DNA from: Salpingoeca rosetta
Taxonomy: Eukaryota > Opisthokonta > Choanoflagellata > Craspedida > Salpingoecidae
NCBI RefSeq assembly: GCF_000188695.1
Contig: NW_004457740.1
Span: 465,420-476,912, forward strand
Length of the DNA stretch: 11,493 nucleotides
Direction: 5' to 3'
The notes under the pieces were generated by a model, which saw only the letters and a program-made list of their open reading frames with translations, was not told where the DNA came from and searched no databases. This document shows positions 8,759 to 11,493 of the stretch, in pieces (the stretch's first letter is position 1; each line of letters opens with the position of its first letter). Both the position numbers and the translations under genes were made by a program.

Positions 8759-9371
8759 TTACAGGATTGTGCATCCGCCCCGGCCGCTGCGCTTGTACTC
8801 TTGCAGGAACAGCAGTTGGCTGTCGATGTATGCATGTGCGTGTACGTGCGGGTGCGCGCGTGCGTGAGTGTGTGCGTGTGTTTTGGAGAGCAGGGTCAAT
8901 GAGTGGATGGTGGTGTGAGGTCGCTTGGGATGTGCATGGCATTCAAATGCACAAGAGGGATGTCAATGAGACGACAAAGCCACAAGATGACCACACGCAC
9001 ATGCACAGTAAGCAGGCAAGCAGGCAGACAGACAGGCAGACGGACAAACAGAGGCACACGCACACATACACACGCACATGTACGCACACACATGTAGCTG
9101 TGCACAGAGGCGGGGAACGCACCGCTTGTTGATGGCGCCGTGCCTGTGCTTGCGGATGAAGATGACAGCATCTTCAGGGGACATGCCGCTCTCAATCAGC
9201 GAGATGGCAACAAGCACGGGGGCGCGGCCAAGGCCAGCAACGCAGTGCACAGCAATCGCATCCTTGTCGTTGGCAGCAAAGGTCTCGTTGCACAGCTTCA
9301 GCCAGTTCTGGCGCACATCCTTTGGCGGTGGCGCACCGTCCTCACATGGCCAGTCCTGAACAACGCAACAC

Positions 9372-9465
<94 letters not shown>

Positions 9466-10089
9466 TGTGTGTGTGTGTTGGGGTGGGAGTGTGGTCGTCG
9501 GTGAGGAGGGACGGGGCACCGGGGATCGTGTCTTATGCAAAGGAGGTGCACGCAACAAGGGGTTTCACAACCTGCATTGCACGTGTCACCCTGATAAAAC
9601 CGCAGAGATACACAACACACAACACACACAGAGGAGCAGGCACACAACCACACAGGCAGGCAGACAGACAGATAGCCAGATACCCACACAGACACACAGA
9701 CACACAGACACACACAGACACACACACACATCGACACACAGGAATGAAACGTACGTGGACACGGATGCCCTCCTGCTCGATATCCTTTGTTGGATACGAT
9801 GGTTCGCACACGCGAACAAGGTGCTTCACATTGTGCTGCTTCAGCATCTGTTGCGGATGCAACCATTGGCACAGCGTGGATGTGCAACACAGCGCAGGGT
9901 GAGGCAACGAACTTGCGAACAGCAACGCCGAACCATGTACACGAGGTGACCAACGTGTGAGCACACGCAGGTGCGCACCTCAATGTAGGCCGGGAGGGTA
10001 TCCTCTGTCGGGCGATCCGTAATGACGAAGCGGAGGCCCTTGTGAGTGATGGGGCTGATGTGCATACGCGCCTGACCAGCAGATGTCAT
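8759..10089 (-). CDS. PTP4A: PRL-type protein tyrosine phosphatase (PTP4A family), four exons, 165 aa, prenylated
   Basis: Exons in sense order are 10089-9979, 9847-9755, 9355-9123 and 8819-8759 (TAA). They sum to 498 nt, 165 residues (human PRLs about 173). Introns: 9978-9848 (GTGCGC, phase 0), 9754-9356 (GTACGT, phase 0), 9122-8820 (GTGCGT, phase 2), all ending CAG. All PRL hallmarks are visible. VRVCE holds the regulatory cysteine C51. The WPCEDG loop holds D74, which matches the general acid. The P-loop HCVAGLGRA has nucleophile C106 and R112, with Ala after the Arg as in animal PRLs. The C-terminal CaaX box is CTIL (C162). By family knowledge it is a small membrane-anchored dual-specificity phosphatase, slow in catalysis, that binds CNNM magnesium transporters. 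The tail after YLEKY-equivalent LQEYK is shortened, with a reduced polybasic stretch. Terminal Leu suggests geranylgeranylation rather than farnesylation. The ATG at 10087-10089 has A at -3. Confidence 0.94.
8823..8884 (-). repeat. CA-rich (sense) tract on the acceptor side of PRL intron 3
   Basis: The plus strand shows GT/GTGCG-rich sequence, so the sense (minus) strand is CA/CGCAC-rich. It begins only a few nt upstream of the acceptor at 8820. It mirrors the opposing tract at 9055-9096 in the same intron. Confidence 0.85.
9055..9096 (-). repeat. GT-rich (sense) tract on the donor side of PRL intron 3
   Basis: The plus strand shows CACACGCACACATACACACG-type repeats, so the sense strand is GT/GTGCG-rich close to the donor at 9122. 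A CAGGCAAG/CAGACAGA stretch (about 9010-9045) follows further into the intron. The tract is complementary to 8823-8884. Confidence 0.85.
9372..9478 (-). repeat. (GAT)31 trinucleotide plus short GT run in PRL intron 2
   Basis: About 31 perfect GAT/ATG units (9372-9465) followed by a GT run (9466-9478). On the sense strand this reads CA run, then (CAT)n, ending about 16 nt before the acceptor at 9356. It produces artefactual poly-His, poly-Met and poly-Ile frames. Confidence 0.97.
9645..9741 (-). repeat. GT/CTGT-rich (sense) tract on the donor side of PRL intron 2
   Basis: The plus strand carries AGGCAGGCAGACAGACAGAT, then CACACAGACACACAGA-type repeats and a CA run to about 9730. On the sense strand this is GT with TCTG interruptions, starting about 13 nt after the donor at 9754. 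It opposes the CA/CAT tract at 9372-9478 near the acceptor. Confidence 0.9.
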
Positions 10090-11399
10090 GATGCCGGTTG
10101 CTTGGATGGAGCGAGGGGAGTGAACGAGGGATCAACAAGCGAGCCACGAAAGAGAAAAGACAAGGGAGTCAAAGCTAAAACAACCTAAAAAGGCTCGAAG
10201 AGAGGATTTGTACTGAGACAACAGAAGAGGGAAGAGGGATTGCTTGCGGCACCAATGTGCGCTCAGGCAAGTGTACAGGCGAAATAACACGAGCGAAAGA
10301 AAAGAAATAGGGGGGGGGGCTCAAAGACCAACTCGGGGGAAGATTAAGACGTTCGCAAGGGTGCGAGCTGCGTATGGCAGGCAGTAGGAGGAACAACTAC
10401 GGCAACTAGAGGCAACGGAGGAGGGGTAAAAGAGTTGGTGGAGGAGCTTAACGTTCACACGCACATTCCACCTCGGCTGTACTCAATTTGGTTGACGCAC
10501 TTTGGGAGGGACTTGTCAAAGAGAGCCATAGATGGAGAAACTGTGTGAAGGATACGCAAAAGGTCCACGAGAGGCGCGAGCGCGTTGTTTGTGGTGTTCA
10601 AGCGGTTGGCTGCGTGGCAGAGTCAGCTGGTCCGTCAGGCAGTCGGGGGTGGCAGTAGAGGGGAGGTAATGAGTGTGGAAGGGGTCGCAAAGAGGGATGC
10701 AGAGAGAGGCTTGCGGGGGATAGAGCGTGGATTGGCGAGCGCGATCAGGACAACAGTCAAACGTTGGTGAGGGGGGAGAGCGGGGATCTGTGGTGTTCAC
10801 AGGCAAGAAGGGAAGACTTGGGTGTGAGTCATGTGATGGGGTGAAGGCGAAACAACAAAGGGGCAAGAGACGAGGTAATGTGAAACGATGTGACACAACA
10901 GACACAAAAGAGGGCACGAGTTATGGCAGAGAGAAGCGGGATGGTCATGATGAGGATGATGGTTGTTATTATTGGGCATGTGTGAAGCGAGGACGCACGC
11001 AAGAAAGCAAGCACGCAAGGAAGCAAGAAAGAGAGGGGTGTAGTTCGGAAAGCGAGCCAGCCAAGAAAGGGGGGGGGGTTTCACCATACGCGCCACTCGC
11101 ACATGCATCCCGTTCGCACAACACACCACACGCGCACGAACACCACACATTCCCCCCCGCCTCCACATGCCTCGTTGTCGTTGCTTGTTGTCTCTCACCT
11201 GGCTTGTCGGCTTGTCTCGGAGCGGTAGGATTTGTGATTGCCTCTTTTTTTGTTGGGGTGGGGGCGTGTTGGGCGCGAGGCTCGGTGGATAGGAAGGCAC
11301 CAGAAGGAAACGTGTGCGAAACTTACAATTCGTTTAACTACTTTATATGATGTAGATATTTACCAGTGGCCGGAGTTTTGAATGAGACGAGAGAGGGAG

Positions 11400-11402
<3 letters not shown>
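10090..11402. promoter_or_regulatory. Leader/promoter side of the PRL gene and unassigned DNA
   Basis: No gene is supported in this 1.3 kb. The plus strand is purine-rich from about 10100 to 10450, so the PRL sense strand is pyrimidine-rich directly upstream of its ATG, consistent with a 5' UTR or 5' UTR intron. A G10 run lies near 10309-10318 and a G9 run near 11070. A degenerate GCAAGAAA/GCACGCAAG repeat spans about 10990-11035. TTTATATGATG near 11342 is TATA-like but 1.2 kb from the PRL start. Frames in the region have skewed composition and no recognisable domain. Confidence 0.45.
10455..10529 (-). other. Short ORF (24 codons) upstream of the PRL gene
   Basis: The minus-strand ATG at 10527-10529 opens MALFDKSLPKCVNQIEYSRG and stops at TGA 10455-10457. 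The residue mix is more protein-like than the surrounding pyrimidine-rich leader. A GTGCGT, the donor form common in this window, lies at its 3' end (about 10465-10460). It could be an uORF, an alternative 5' exon of the PRL gene, or chance. The PRL protein is already complete without it. Confidence 0.25.
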
Positions 11403-11444
<42 letters not shown>

Positions 11445-11460
11445 TGGTGGTGGTGGTGGT

Positions 11461-11493
<33 letters not shown>
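11403..11493 (+). repeat. GT microsatellite with an internal GGT block, running off the window
   Basis: A GT run (about 11403-11442), then about seven GGT units (about 11442-11463), then GT again to the last base. Its true end lies outside the window. Confidence 0.95.

Noticed and set aside
9298..9558. Poly-His, poly-Met and poly-Ile ORFs at the GAT array
   Set aside because: They are repeat translation inside PRL intron 2; real exons end at 9355 and resume at 9755.
10516..11350. ORFs of 130-210 codons on both strands in 10516-11350
   Set aside because: Their composition follows purine or pyrimidine skew and microsatellites. No domain, signal or splice pattern supports them.
11338..11352. 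TATA-like TTTATATGATG as the PRL promoter
   Set aside because: It lies about 1.25 kb from the PRL ATG with no supporting element. Kept only as a note in the regulatory entry.

Overview
The window is eukaryotic. Its genes are split by GT-AG introns, two are recognisable nuclear genes (a mitochondrial ribosomal protein and a PRL-type phosphatase), and there are no operons or ribosome binding sites. Exons are GC-rich. Introns and flanks are loaded with CA/GT, CAT and GTGTT microsatellites, and proteins carry long homopolymers (Gln, Gly, Thr, Ser). A farnesyl/geranylgeranyl-type PRL phosphatase, a metazoan-like mS26, and a large glycosylated single-pass protein with tyrosine, SH3 and PP1 docking motifs fit a unicellular holozoan. 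A choanoflagellate of the Salpingoeca type is my best guess, as inference only.

Layout from left to right. (1) Positions 135-1294, plus strand: the last three visible exons of an unrecognised gene ending in an acidic Ala/Glu tail. (2) Positions 1637-2901, minus strand, convergent with the first: a four-exon gene for mitochondrial small-subunit protein mS26 (MRPS26-like, 218 aa). (3) Positions 2902-3554: a divergent intergenic region with a strong-context small ORF. (4) Positions 3555-7988, plus strand: one uninterrupted 1477-residue ORF encoding a putative cell-surface protein. It has an N-terminal signal sequence, a Thr-rich N-glycosylated ectodomain with six cysteines, one transmembrane helix and a disordered cytoplasmic tail of about 920 residues. 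(5) Positions 7989-8758: convergent intergenic sequence opening with about 60 GT repeats. (6) Positions 8759-10089, minus strand: a complete four-exon PTP4A/PRL phosphatase gene (165 aa) ending in a CaaX box. (7) Positions 10090-11493: 1.4 kb with no supported gene, presumably the PRL leader and promoter plus unassigned DNA, ending in a GT/GGT microsatellite.

The neighbouring genes do not form an obvious pathway. The most interesting signals are two. First, introns tend to be GT-rich just after the donor and CA-rich just before the acceptor, read on the sense strand of genes in both orientations, so intron ends could pair in the pre-mRNA. Second, the orphan receptor-like protein has a tail with a textbook RVxF-type PP1 docking motif, a YEEI Src-SH2-type motif with further Y-x-x-hydrophobic sites, and an SH3 ligand. 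Gene models were built by eye from reading frames, splice sites and remembered family sequence; no search was run.
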